The notes under the pieces were generated by a model, which was not told where the DNA came from, did not search any database, and saw nothing but the letters and a program-made list of their open reading frames with translations. A stretch of DNA of 32,812 nucleotides from Paludibacter sp. (GTDB taxonomy: Bacteria > Bacteroidota > Bacteroidia > Bacteroidales > Paludibacteraceae): contig JAMPAY010000019.1 of assembly GCA_023666945.1 (NCBI GenBank), positions 1 through 32,812 on the forward strand, written 5' to 3'. The translations under genes and the position numbers were made by a program. This document shows positions 14,718-24,302 of this stretch, in pieces. Position 1 is the stretch's first letter, and the number at the start of each line of letters is the position of its first letter.

Positions 14718-17700
14718 TCAGTTAACCACAAACTTATCCGTAAAGATTTCTCCTGTACCGGTAACCACCCGAATGGTATAGAATCCGTCGGTCAGAGGCA
14801 ATCGGAGTGTAGCGGGGAACAATGTCGGGATATTGGTTGTCACCAAGGCTCCTGCAGCATCGTATATATATATACGACAATCGGTTTGTTGCGCTACAGT
14901 GAAAGGATAGTTGACGGTAAGTATCTCTCCCGCCTTAACAGGGTTAGGATAGAGCCCCAACTCAGAGGAAAGATTATCGACCGCAGTATTCAAATCGCGC
15001 ACCTCGATGGTATAGAGATTCCACTGACAGAGAGCATCGTTGACCAAAACTTTATCGGTATAGGTACCTACTCCGAAGTCTGCCGGAATCGTGATGATAC
15101 CATCGGTATAAGGCAGGTCGGCAAGGTATATGGTACGTTTGATTTCGTTTGCCGGGAGCGACGGATTGACACTCAATGTGACATAGACCAAACTATCGCA
15201 TCCGTAAACAGAATTGTAGCGTACCAGGTAGTTGCCCGCCTCTGTGGCTGAGAAGTTATCCATAACGAATGTTTCGCCATCGCAAATCGTCTCTTCGACA
15301 TGCGTTTCCACAGGCGACTTCGTTTGCAAGGTGAGCGTTATAATGCTATCGCACCCTTCTTCCGTATTCCATGCAAAACGTTCCAGGAGCAGAGGTTCAT
15401 CCAACACAAGTTCTTCGGCAGGAACGGTAAAGTTGTAGCCCTCATAATCAACTCCCTGACAAGCATAATCGGTGTAAACATAGTTTTGCACACAATTGAG
15501 TCGGATATTATCGATATGAAAATCGGTAGCGATCCCACTTGAAGAATATACAACATCGTGCACAAATGCTATTTTGACTTCTTGATCAGCATAGTCAGAA
15601 AGGTCGATGGAATATTGCATCCAATCGGTGGTAAGACGATCGGAGGGGATGGAAGACAATTGTTTCCATGTAGTGCCGTTATCGGTTGTAATCATTACCG
15701 ACAGATAGAAAGTTCCGTTATACGTATTAGGTTTCCCTACCAGTGTTGCGAAAGCGACATCGTAGGAAAGGAAAGTATTATCTGCCGTCAGTTGATATGC
15801 CGGAGAAACGAGCCACTTATACTGCTTTCGGGTTTTAGAATCAGAATCTTGATACAAATACGAAGCAATGTGTTTATTACCTCCCCAATTTTCCATAGAA
15901 GAAGCCGAATACATTAACCATTGATAATGGTACTTATGGTAGGAAGTAACAGTAGTGAGTTCAAATGCAAAAGGTTGCGACTGAGCCAAATCGGGCAACT
16001 GCTTAGAGAGCATCTGTTGCCAACAAGGTTGATTGTACTGCGATTTGTTAGCATACACCGGTGCATCGGAGAAATCGTTCCACAAGGGCAACGGATTGAC
16101 TCCGCACAACGTTGTAAAGGAAGCGGGAGTACTCCAAGCAGAAGATGCGGAGGCGCATACGCCCTTGACATCGACCGTATAGTCGGTACCCTGCGACAGA
16201 CCCGTAAGCAAATAGGGGTTGGACGTTGCTTCGATTTCCTCACCATTGTAACGAACGACCGTCTGCTGCAATGTAGCCGGTAGCCAAGAAATCAATGCAG
16301 AAGCATCACTCACTTGCGAAACAATCACCTTATAGGGGATAGGACAATCGTATTCGGTAACTTCGATATTGTCGATATATATCACATTCTGTACATCTCC
16401 TTTCAGAGCGATATAACTGCCTTGTTTTGCAGCCTGCTCCGAGATATACAAAACCAACTTGGTGAGTTCGTAATCGTTGCTATATGTTAAAGATGATTTA
16501 GCGGGAATTTCCAATTTTCCAATCTCGTAGAACGAGTTATAATCGAACACATTGTCCATAACGCCCACAGTGAGCCAGGTGGAATTGGCGGTATTCGTCT
16601 GCGTGGCAGTAATGTTAAGCATCAGGTTTTCCAAAGGCACATCGAACTGCGGCAAGACTGCGATAGAATTTAACGGCAGCAGCAAAACGGGCCATGTATC
16701 TCCCATGTCATCTGTTGACTTTTTATAGGAGAGTGTAGTTGTTCGCGCAGAACCCAATGTCCAACAAGACGGTACATCGTAGAATGATTCGAAGTAAGGA
16801 CAAGTTTGGTTGGCGCATGTGGTCAGGAAATCGTATTCCACCCACTCGGTATCTCCCTCATCGCAGATTGTGCGCACATAGAAGGCATAGCGCGTATCAG
16901 GTTTTAAGCCGGTAACACGATAAGCGGGACCGTTGTCGATTACATCGTGTGCAATATAGTCAGCCTCATCCAAATTGCCGGGATCGCCCACTTTACGATA
17001 GGTAGACACAGCTACCTCAAACTTTTGGTTGCGCCCGGCGAACCATTTGAAAGCAGCCGTTTGTGCGGTAAGTTCCGTAAGTGCGATATCTTGTGCGTCC
17101 ATACATTGATATTCTACAACAGAGACACTATCGATAGCCGCCGGCATACCCGGTTCTTTATAAAGACTATACCACTCGAAGCCTAACATATAAGTACCCG
17201 GTTCGTTTATCACTATGCTTTTCTCTATCCATTGGAAGTCGGGCTGACCATAGAATTTATCGAATATGAGGTATGTACCGGCCGTACTATTATTGGTAAT
17301 CGATACGGGTGCAGTGGTTACATCAGTAGCGAAAGCATAGGTAGCAGGATATAATCGGGCACGGATATAAGCATTATCGGGATCAGACAAATCGACGGTT
17401 CCTTCGTTTTTAATTTTGACACGCACCGTATAGGTACCGGCATAGGGTATTTCCAGATAGCGCAATGCCCAAATGGTGGTATAAATGGTGAGTTCCGACA
17501 TCACCCGATAATTATAGTTGACACCATCGCTTGATACGAACAAGGCCTTATCTCCTGTTCCATCACAAAGCGCAGCATCCCCAAAAATGAAACTATTCGG
17601 CATCAGCGAAGAAGACCAACTTGCAGTAGGATTACGCTTATTGCGCAAAACCCAAGCGGCATTGTCGTCGGCATCTTCAAAGCCCGTGATATAAGGCAGC

Positions 17701-20700
17701 GTGGCTCCCATTGGGGACGTAGTGAAACCAAGCGGTTCGGTCCACAACGTACCACCCGTCTGCTGCACATAGATGTCGTAAGCAGTAGCGGGCAGGAGAT
17801 TGGTAAGCGTATCGGCTGTAGTTGTCAGCGTCTTGACCGTTCCCGCACCATGTTCGAACCCTTTGGGACCATACTCGACCGTCCATGAGGTAATAGCCGG
17901 ATCGACATTCATAAAGGAATAGGCAGCAAACGTGCTTCCGAGATTGTTCAATTGCAGACTACTCATGCGGAACTCGTCGATATGCTCTTGTGTAATCACA
18001 AGATTGTCGATATAGACAGTTTTTCCTTTGCTATACTCTGTTAAGGTTTCAAATCGGATATACTTATAGTCGGACAAAGATTCTTCCAACAGCACCCCAT
18101 CTGCTATGCTTTGTGCGATATTGATATACACACACTGCCAGTTTGCAGAAGACAGATTCGTTCGTTGACCAATCAGCACTTTATCGTCGTATAGTTCCGT
18201 TCCTTTGGCAGCATACACATAGAGAACACCCGGTGCAGAAGCGTTTGTCGTACTTGTCTTGGCATTGAAATAAACGGTAATGTCTTTCCAAGAAGTGATA
18301 TCCAAGCAGGGTGTGACCGCGATAGCACTGTTAGCAGAAGAGTGCTGCCCTTCTGACGAAAAAGTTACACTTAATGCCTTTGAACCATTTTCGCCATTTG
18401 CAGACAACGAGCAATTGACTTGTCCAGCGGAATTAGAGCGCGGTATGTTGGTCCAACATTGCGGCATAGAGCCGGTCGTATAGGCATCGAACGATTCGAT
18501 ATAGGGCAAGGTCTGTACACTTTCGCAGGCCGTCATTATTGCAACCGCTTGTGTCCACTCCGTAAATTCGTCTTCTGCACATTCCATTCGCAGATAAGCA
18601 TAGTAGTTGGTATTGCCCTTCAGATTGCGGGCAACAGCCATTGTGGTATCGGAGAGCACTTCTGCAATAGGTGTTACTTCCATAGGGTTATCCACCAATT
18701 GGCTGAAAAGCCGCAGGCGATAGGTGGCACCTTGCTTTTTGTAGGTATTCCATGTAAAGCAAATGGTATCGTTGCTATACTCTTTCACTTTGAAGCGATT
18801 CAGCATCGGACAGTTTTGCACATAGTCGACCTCTACATTGTCGATACATATACTGGCCGCACTATAGTATGGTGATCCATCTAAACTGCTGTAGAAGCCA
18901 ATACGATCGAGCGGGTGCAGGGCAATATACTTACCTTGTTTTCCCCAGTCATCTCCCTTATAGTTTTCGAAGGTATAGTAGTAGCGGTCCCATTTGCGGT
19001 CGGGTTCTCCTCCCATATCGAGGAAGGCTTGTGATGTGCCTGCATATATTGCAGAGTCGACTTTCATACCCACAAAAGATGAGGGATCGAGCGGGTCGGT
19101 CATTACACCCACTTCCCAATAGTTGATACCATTATACTGCGGGCATACCGACATTGCCAGTTGCACTTTCGTAACGTCTTCAATGTCCAAGAGCGGGAAA
19201 ACGAGGTAGTTGCTTTGGGAGGCGGATGCGTTCAACAAATTTAAGTGCGCAGCAGAAACTCCGTCGACAGAAGGAGGAGTAGTTGAAGTGGGAGCCGTTA
19301 TGGTTGCAAAGCCGGGCAGATCGCCGGATGTGAAGGAGCATGACCATGTATCTTTGACACTATAGTCCTCAAAATCTTCGTAGAACGGTAATGCGATAGG
19401 CATACAATGGGTTGTAAACTGTACAGGAGCGCTCCAATCGCCTGTGCAATCGTGGGCAGCGTCAACTGCCTGCACATAGGCATAGAAAGTAGTAGCCACC
19501 GGCAGATTGGTGAGTTGATAGGACATGTCAGTAGCCAGTACAGACAACACATCCGCATCTTGCGTAGCCGGATCGATAGGCAAAGTAGACACTTTGATAT
19601 TCCAGGCTTGTTCGTCTTTCGCCTTAGTCCATGCAACTGTTGCCGACGAAGCAGTAACATCGGAAACATTAACCGTAGTAATTTTACCACACGCAGGAAT
19701 GAGTTCGACCAGTAAGTCGTCGACTATCGGGTAGAGTGATTTGCCCGATGTAGCGTGCATTATGTTGTCGCGATAGTAGTTGTAGTCGGCACGTAAACAG
19801 ATGCGTCCTTTCGTATTGTCGGGTATTGATGCGAAAGAGACAAAGACCTCCTCGTAGATATATTCGCTTGAATGTGTGTAGTCCATTACAGGAATAAACT
19901 CTTCATCGTCGGTCAGTACACCGATTTGCAGGAAACCGACATACGAAGAAAGCGAATAGTACGACATATAGAATGTCATTTGCAATTGATTGAGCGGTGC
20001 CGGCATATAGGGCAGCATTATTTGAGCGACACAATCTTTAGAGGTAACAGCGAAACGCAATACTCGTTTGGTATCGTCTTTACCATACGTATGGTCCCAA
20101 TACCCCGAAGACGAGCCAACACTAATTGATGCTTTCGCTATATAAGGTCTGTTGTTCAATACTCCCTTGGCATCGTGCGAGCCTGTGACATCCCAACAAA
20201 TAACTGTAGACGGTTTGGCAGCAGTTCCGTCGTCGAACGCATTAAAATCTTGGTAATAAGGCAGAGTAACCTCTCCACAGTCGGTCCAGAAGGAGAGATT
20301 GGTCCATTGTCCGTTTTTTCCGTTGCCGACTGCCTGCACATAGGCATAGTAGCGCGAGGAATGCGTCAGGGTTGTTACCGTGCAAGAAGGACTACCGCTC
20401 ACCAACTCCGTATAGAGAGGCGTAGCCTCATCGGGATTGGCGACATTGGAATCGTAGATATTGAGTCGCCATTGCGTAGCAACACCATTCTCTTTCCATG
20501 TGAAAGTTCCTCCCGTAGTGGCAGGTTCGACAGAGAAATCGGTTATTACCTGCGGGTCGGTGAAAGCAGAAACGGTCAAGTTGTCGATATAGAAATTAGA
20601 GGTTGTGGTGTTCTCCATATAGAACACGATGTACTTACCATTTCCCGTATATTCTTTGAGTGAGACGAAATAGAATTTCGGTATTTTCGCCGCTTCGGTA

Positions 20701-23507
20701 GACACCGATGCAACGGGAACGAGTGTCGTCACATCATAAGGATCGGACATGACACCGATTTTGAGTGTGCGCACTCCGCTTAGTGTGGTGGATTGGGTCT
20801 CTCCCCAAAAAGAAAGCACAACATCTTTAACAGCGGTTCCTTCCAACTCAGGAAGAATAGCATAGGGTTTAAATGAGGTAGCAGCAGTACCGGAACCGAA
20901 ATAGAGACACGGTTTAACCACCTCAGCGGGTACAGTATAGCCCGTGGCTGCCGAGAAAGCCGTATTAACGACATACGGAATGTATGTACCTGTTCCTCCT
21001 GCAAAGTTGCCACACATCCAATACTCGGGGAAATAGCCGCTTCCGTTGCCTGTATTTCCCGCTGCATTGACTCCTGCATTGAATGCCGTATAGTAGGGCA
21101 AGGTCATTGCATAGAGCGTAGTGGCAGATGTACCAACCCAATCCACATCGCATCCGTCAGGACGAACATAGACATAATAGGTGGTATTGGCATGCAGATT
21201 ATCCAACATGAGTTTCGGTTCGGCAAGTGTGGCTTCGTAGGTATCGGCCTTTGCAGAAAAATCGGTCAGTGGAACGGTTGAAACTTTGACTTGCCATGCC
21301 GTAGCCTTACCAAACTCTGTCCATGTAGCCTCAATAGCCGTTTTGGAGAGCGGCTTTGCCGTCAGTTTTACGACCGAGGAGCAATCTCGCAAAGGATAGA
21401 CCTCGATATCGTCGATATAGGGTGACAAAGTGGCGGTAATTTTAGAGGGCACAAAGGTGATGTATTTTCCTGTTCCTGTGTAGTTCTTCAGGTTTACCTT
21501 CAGGCGTTGCCACTCTGCTTTGAGCGTATAATGCGCCGTATCGACCGGTGTGAAGTTCTTACCTGCTCCAAACATATCGCCTTGTGGCAGTTCGCTTGAC
21601 TGCACATCGCTCACTCCCACAATGATATCGCCTGCTCCGGATGCATTATAGACCGAAAACTCGACCGTCATATCCTGCAAAGGCAGGTCGGTTGGCATAG
21701 CGGGCATCATGGCATACTTGGTTCGGTTAGTGGTAAAGGGAATCAGGAGTGATGCTTTGGTATAGGACGTAACCTGCGCATTTGCGGTGGTAGAGACATA
21801 AGGGCGTTCGTTGGGAAATTCCAAGTCTCGGGATGCTGCCGCTATGGTTAAAATTCCACGGCTACCCGTAACCCAACCATTGGGGGCGGCATCGATGGTA
21901 TTGGTATAGAAATCGGCATCGTATCGGTCGAAATGTTCCACATAGGGGAATGTAACCGCTTGTGCCGTTTTGAATGCGACTCCGTCGGTCCATTCGCTAT
22001 CGGAACAGCCACTTTGCAGATAGACATAGTATTCGGTAGCCGGTTGCAGCCCTTTCACTTCGAACGGTACACCCGAAGCCACACCTGCAAACGCACAATC
22101 GTCAGGATTGAGATTGTCGAAATCGGTGACAGGTGTTTCGGAAACCACCACATTCCATTCGGAAGCATTCCCCGCTTCCGTCCAATAGAAACGTGCCGAC
22201 ACGGATGTTACATCCAAAACCGACAAGAACATAGGCATAGGACAAGCCGTTGCCTTTTCGATGCGGATATCGTCAATAAAAATCAGGTTCTTACTATTTT
22301 CGTTACCTCCACCGATAACAATATAACGCCCTACTCCTTTATAGCCCGCCAAAGAAACCGTAATCTGTTCCCATGTCCGTGCTTTAGGCAGCGTCAGAAC
22401 CTTAACATCCTCCACATCCATCAATTCTTGCGTGGCAGACACACCTATATGAACGGTACGTGCCTTGGTAACACTCTCATCGTTGGTTGCAGCATAAAAG
22501 GTAACCTGATATTGACTCACATCGTCGGAAGACTCCGGCAAGAACAGATAGTGCACTTTTCCTGCCCCGGACTCCATCTTCAGCGCAGCCCCTCCCTCGT
22601 GTACATACTCACGAGAGATTGCAACCATATCTGCCGAAGTAGCGGAGGGATGCAACAATATTTTCGAGCAATCGCTCAAATCGTTTTCAAAATCTTCCGT
22701 ATAAGGAATGGTAATAGGCAAACAGAGCGTTGTAAACGTAGTATCGGCCCATGCACTCACATCTTCTGCACCACAAACATTCTGCAGGTATACATAATAT
22801 GTTGTTGCTTCCGTCAAGTTAGTAAGCAGCATCTCTTCCTGATACACCACTCCATCGTAGACATCGCCCTCATACAATGAGGGATTATCCAACGCTTTCG
22901 TAGATACTTTCAGATTGTATCCCTCGAAATTGGATGCCGTGGACATCGACCACAACAAAATGACCTGATTGGACGAAAGTCCTGCAAACGGTAAGAATTG
23001 CGGAGCCACAGTACATTCTTCACGATTGGCAATACGCACATAATCGATATATACACCTCCTGCAGAAGCCGATTTACCGACCAAAGCCACTTTAGCCGTT
23101 TGCTTGCTATTTGCCGGCAAATCGAGCGTAACGGACGCATAGTCGGCAATAGGGAGATTCAGCAATGCCAACTCCGTAAAAGTACCGTCTTCCGCCTCGG
23201 TGAGCACCTGCAATGTATCATTCACATTGGTTAGCAGGGGAAGTTTGTACGCCAACGTCAGCGAAGGATGCCAATCGAGCGATGAAATATCCACCAATGG
23301 AAAGAATAAGGTGTCCGTACCATTCAACACATTGGTTGAAAACCGGGCAGCCCCCTCCGTAAAAGTCCACGCACTACCTGCACGCCAACCGTCAGGCAGT
23401 GACGGAGACTCAAAATCTTCGTAGAACGCTGTCTTTTGCGCACAGCATACTACGCTCACAAGACCCAACACAACGGCAGTCAAGTAACGAGAGATAATTT
23501 GCTTCAT
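14718..23507 (-). CDS. Giant T9SS-secreted adhesin-like protein with ten jelly-roll/FN3 modules (paralog A)
   Basis: This 2929-aa protein begins with a signal peptide ending near CCAQ (about residue 23). It contains ten modules of about 250-295 residues. Each starts with a motif like LPYxExF, runs through a MAM-like jelly-roll ('choice-of-anchor J'/cleaved-adhesin type) ending in a yIDnI strand, and closes with a fibronectin-III-like segment ending YYVYLQxxC...FTT. Module starts lie near residues 28, 262, 516, 799, 1076, 1369, 1662, 1936, 2232 and 2469. After the last module two CDSIITLTL-type repeats lead into a T9SS type A sorting domain (LYPNPVKAGEILTV, then a final KFVVN). Such modules occur in Porphyromonas HagA and gingipains, where they bind host proteins or haem. 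The gene has its own promoter and terminator. Export by T9SS is well supported; ligand unknown. Confidence 0.93.
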   Translation of the reverse strand: MKQIISRYLTAVVLGLVSVVCCAQKTAFYEDFESPSLPDGWRAGSAWTFTEGAARFSTNVLNGTDTLFFPLVDISSLDWHPSLTLAYKLPLLTNVNDTLQVLTEAEDGTFTELALLNLPIADYASVTLDLPANSKQTAKVALVGKSASAGGVYIDYVRIANREECTVAPQFLPFAGLSSNQVILLWSMSTASNFEGYNLKVSTKALDNPSLYEGDVYDGVVYQEEMLLTNLTEATTYYVYLQNVCGAEDVSAWADTTFTTLCLPITIPYTEDFENDLSDCSKILLHPSATSADMVAISREYVHEGGAALKMESGAGKVHYLFLPESSDDVSQYQVTFYAATNDESVTKARTVHIGVSATQELMDVEDVKVLTLPKARTWEQITVSLAGYKGVGRYIVIGGGNENSKNLIFIDDIRIEKATACPMPMFLSVLDVTSVSARFYWTEAGNASEWNVVVSETPVTDFDNLNPDDCAFAGVASGVPFEVKGLQPATEYYVYLQSGCSDSEWTDGVAFKTAQAVTFPYVEHFDRYDADFYTNTIDAAPNGWVTGSRGILTIAAASRDLEFPNERPYVSTTANAQVTSYTKASLLIPFTTNRTKYAMMPAMPTDLPLQDMTVEFSVYNASGAGDIIVGVSDVQSSELPQGDMFGAGKNFTPVDTAHYTLKAEWQRLKVNLKNYTGTGKYITFVPSKITATLSPYIDDIEVYPLRDCSSVVKLTAKPLSKTAIEATWTEFGKATAWQVKVSTVPLTDFSAKADTYEATLAEPKLMLDNLHANTTYYVYVRPDGCDVDWVGTSATTLYAMTLPYYTAFNAGVNAAGNTGNGSGYFPEYWMCGNFAGGTGTYIPYVVNTAFSAATGYTVPAEVVKPCLYFGSGTAATSFKPYAILPELEGTAVKDVVLSFWGETQSTTLSGVRTLKIGVMSDPYDVTTLVPVASVSTEAAKIPKFYFVSLKEYTGNGKYIVFYMENTTTSNFYIDNLTVSAFTDPQVITDFSVEPATTGGTFTWKENGVATQWRLNIYDSNVANPDEATPLYTELVSGSPSCTVTTLTHSSRYYAYVQAVGNGKNGQWTNLSFWTDCGEVTLPYYQDFNAFDDGTAAKPSTVICWDVTGSHDAKGVLNNRPYIAKASISVGSSSGYWDHTYGKDDTKRVLRFAVTSKDCVAQIMLPYMPAPLNQLQMTFYMSYYSLSSYVGFLQIGVLTDDEEFIPVMDYTHSSEYIYEEVFVSFASIPDNTKGRICLRADYNYYRDNIMHATSGKSLYPIVDDLLVELIPACGKITTVNVSDVTASSATVAWTKAKDEQAWNIKVSTLPIDPATQDADVLSVLATDMSYQLTNLPVATTFYAYVQAVDAAHDCTGDWSAPVQFTTHCMPIALPFYEDFEDYSVKDTWSCSFTSGDLPGFATITAPTSTTPPSVDGVSAAHLNLLNASASQSNYLVFPLLDIEDVTKVQLAMSVCPQYNGINYWEVGVMTDPLDPSSFVGMKVDSAIYAGTSQAFLDMGGEPDRKWDRYYYTFENYKGDDWGKQGKYIALHPLDRIGFYSSLDGSPYYSAASICIDNVEVDYVQNCPMLNRFKVKEYSNDTICFTWNTYKKQGATYRLRLFSQLVDNPMEVTPIAEVLSDTTMAVARNLKGNTNYYAYLRMECAEDEFTEWTQAVAIMTACESVQTLPYIESFDAYTTGSMPQCWTNIPRSNSAGQVNCSLSANGENGSKALSVTFSSEGQHSSANSAIAVTPCLDITSWKDITVYFNAKTSTTNASAPGVLYVYAAKGTELYDDKVLIGQRTNLSSANWQCVYINIAQSIADGVLLEESLSDYKYIRFETLTEYSKGKTVYIDNLVITQEHIDEFRMSSLQLNNLGSTFAAYSFMNVDPAITSWTVEYGPKGFEHGAGTVKTLTTTADTLTNLLPATAYDIYVQQTGGTLWTEPLGFTTSPMGATLPYITGFEDADDNAAWVLRNKRNPTASWSSSLMPNSFIFGDAALCDGTGDKALFVSSDGVNYNYRVMSELTIYTTIWALRYLEIPYAGTYTVRVKIKNEGTVDLSDPDNAYIRARLYPATYAFATDVTTAPVSITNNSTAGTYLIFDKFYGQPDFQWIEKSIVINEPGTYMLGFEWYSLYKEPGMPAAIDSVSVVEYQCMDAQDIALTELTAQTAAFKWFAGRNQKFEVAVSTYRKVGDPGNLDEADYIAHDVIDNGPAYRVTGLKPDTRYAFYVRTICDEGDTEWVEYDFLTTCANQTCPYFESFYDVPSCWTLGSARTTTLSYKKSTDDMGDTWPVLLLPLNSIAVLPQFDVPLENLMLNITATQTNTANSTWLTVGVMDNVFDYNSFYEIGKLEIPAKSSLTYSNDYELTKLVLYISEQAAKQGSYIALKGDVQNVIYIDNIEVTEYDCPIPYKVIVSQVSDASALISWLPATLQQTVVRYNGEEIEATSNPYLLTGLSQGTDYTVDVKGVCASASSAWSTPASFTTLCGVNPLPLWNDFSDAPVYANKSQYNQPCWQQMLSKQLPDLAQSQPFAFELTTVTSYHKYHYQWLMYSASSMENWGGNKHIASYLYQDSDSKTRKQYKWLVSPAYQLTADNTFLSYDVAFATLVGKPNTYNGTFYLSVMITTDNGTTWKQLSSIPSDRLTTDWMQYSIDLSDYADQEVKIAFVHDVVYSSSGIATDFHIDNIRLNCVQNYVYTDYACQGVDYEGYNFTVPAEELVLDEPLLLERFAWNTEEGCDSIITLTLQTKSPVETHVEETICDGETFVMDNFSATEAGNYLVRYNSVYGCDSLVYVTLSVNPSLPANEIKRTIYLADLPYTDGIITIPADFGVGTYTDKVLVNDALCQWNLYTIEVRDLNTAVDNLSSELGLYPNPVKAGEILTVNYPFTVAQQTDCRIYIYDAAGALVTTNIPTLFPATLRLPLTDGFYTIRVVTGTGEIFTDKFVVN

Positions 23508-23702
23508 AAGCCTCTTTTTGATTTATAATAAATATTCAGCCTACAGACTAAAAGATTCTTCAAGTAATCTTTTCCGCACACTTGCAGATATAACATTCAC
23601 ACAAAAAACCTCTCCTGCAGGACTATTAACTATGTTTCCGAACCAAGTACATACACCCTTATTTTGCAAAACAAATAAAAGATTTACCTACCTATCAGCG
23701 TA

Positions 23703-23734
23703 CAAAGATAAAAATAATACAATGACAACACAAA
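23703..23734 (-). promoter_or_regulatory. Sigma-ABfr promoter of giant paralog A
   Basis: On the minus strand TTTG (23731-23734), a 20-base spacer and TATCTTTG (23703-23710) match the consensus exactly. The predicted leader to the ATG is about 190 bases, unusually long for this window. Confidence 0.7.
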
Positions 23735-24080
23735 CAATCTTCCGAAAAAAATAACTTTCCATCGCAAACAGATATATTTTATGCACAACATACAAACAAA
23801 CGGTATAAATATAAACTGCAACAACACTATTTTACACCCCAAAACATGCCATTTAACACTCCACAAAGCAACCAAAAGGCATAAATATGCACAAAAGACA
23901 AGAATTAACAACATAAAGGAATACCATAAAATAGCAAAACGAAACATACTTATTCCACTAAGCACGCCTTACAAACAACAACAGGCTTTAATACATCTAC
24001 AACAAACCCCACTCTTCTATTAAAATGTAATAATCGCCCATCACGATTTCGCCAATAAAAGCATAGGCCATTGATTTTGA

Positions 24081-24132
24081 CAGGATGAAAGCAGGATGAG
24101 ATGTCGTACCCCTCTCGTAATGGTCTCGTAGC
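24081..24132. repeat. 11-bp-period repeats in the gap between the giant genes
   Basis: caggatga occurs at 24081-24088 and 24092-24099, 11 bases apart. Downstream, cctctcgtaat (24111-24121) and ggtctcgtagc (24122-24132) are adjacent 11-bp units closely related to the array at 6858-6890. Confidence 0.55.
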
Positions 24133-24238
24133 GAAATGCTCTATTGAAACCTTTCTGATTGCAAGCGGAAAGTGATAGAAAAAGACAGAGGTTATGCTAT
24201 AGAAAGAAACATACACATTTCCACACAACGTTGATTAT

Positions 24239-24280
24239 GCAAAAAAAAACAAGACCGGCTCTTCTTGGGAGTCGGTCTTG
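24239..24280 (-). terminator. Terminator after the 2784-aa adhesin gene
   Basis: A 12-bp stem (24250-24261 with 24269-24280, one G-T pair) with a 7-base loop is followed on the minus strand by nine T residues. It lies 23 bases after the stop. This is the strongest intrinsic terminator in the window. Confidence 0.92.
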
Positions 24281-24302
24281 TGAGAGAGGAGTGGCGTGCG
24301 TT

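Larger units (their letters stand above)
23508..24238. other. Long AT-rich gap between the two giant genes
   Basis: About 730 bases without a credible gene. It holds the paralog A leader (23508-23696) with a small hairpin aaaagatt/aatctttt (23550-23573), the paralog A promoter (23703-23734), a very A-rich stretch (about 23735-24030) that could act as an UP element, and a repeat cluster (24081-24132). The one reading frame in the A-rich part is low-complexity. Confidence 0.65.

Noticed and set aside
21933..22880. Plus-strand frame of 315 codons inside giant paralog A
   Set aside because: It is antisense to the repeated adhesin modules and is rich in Cys, His and Arg. Similar shadows appear opposite other modules.
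23781..24023. 80-codon plus-strand frame in the gap between the giant genes
   Set aside because: The translation is low-complexity (Asn, Lys, His, Gln, Thr) from A-rich DNA, with no promoter or homology.
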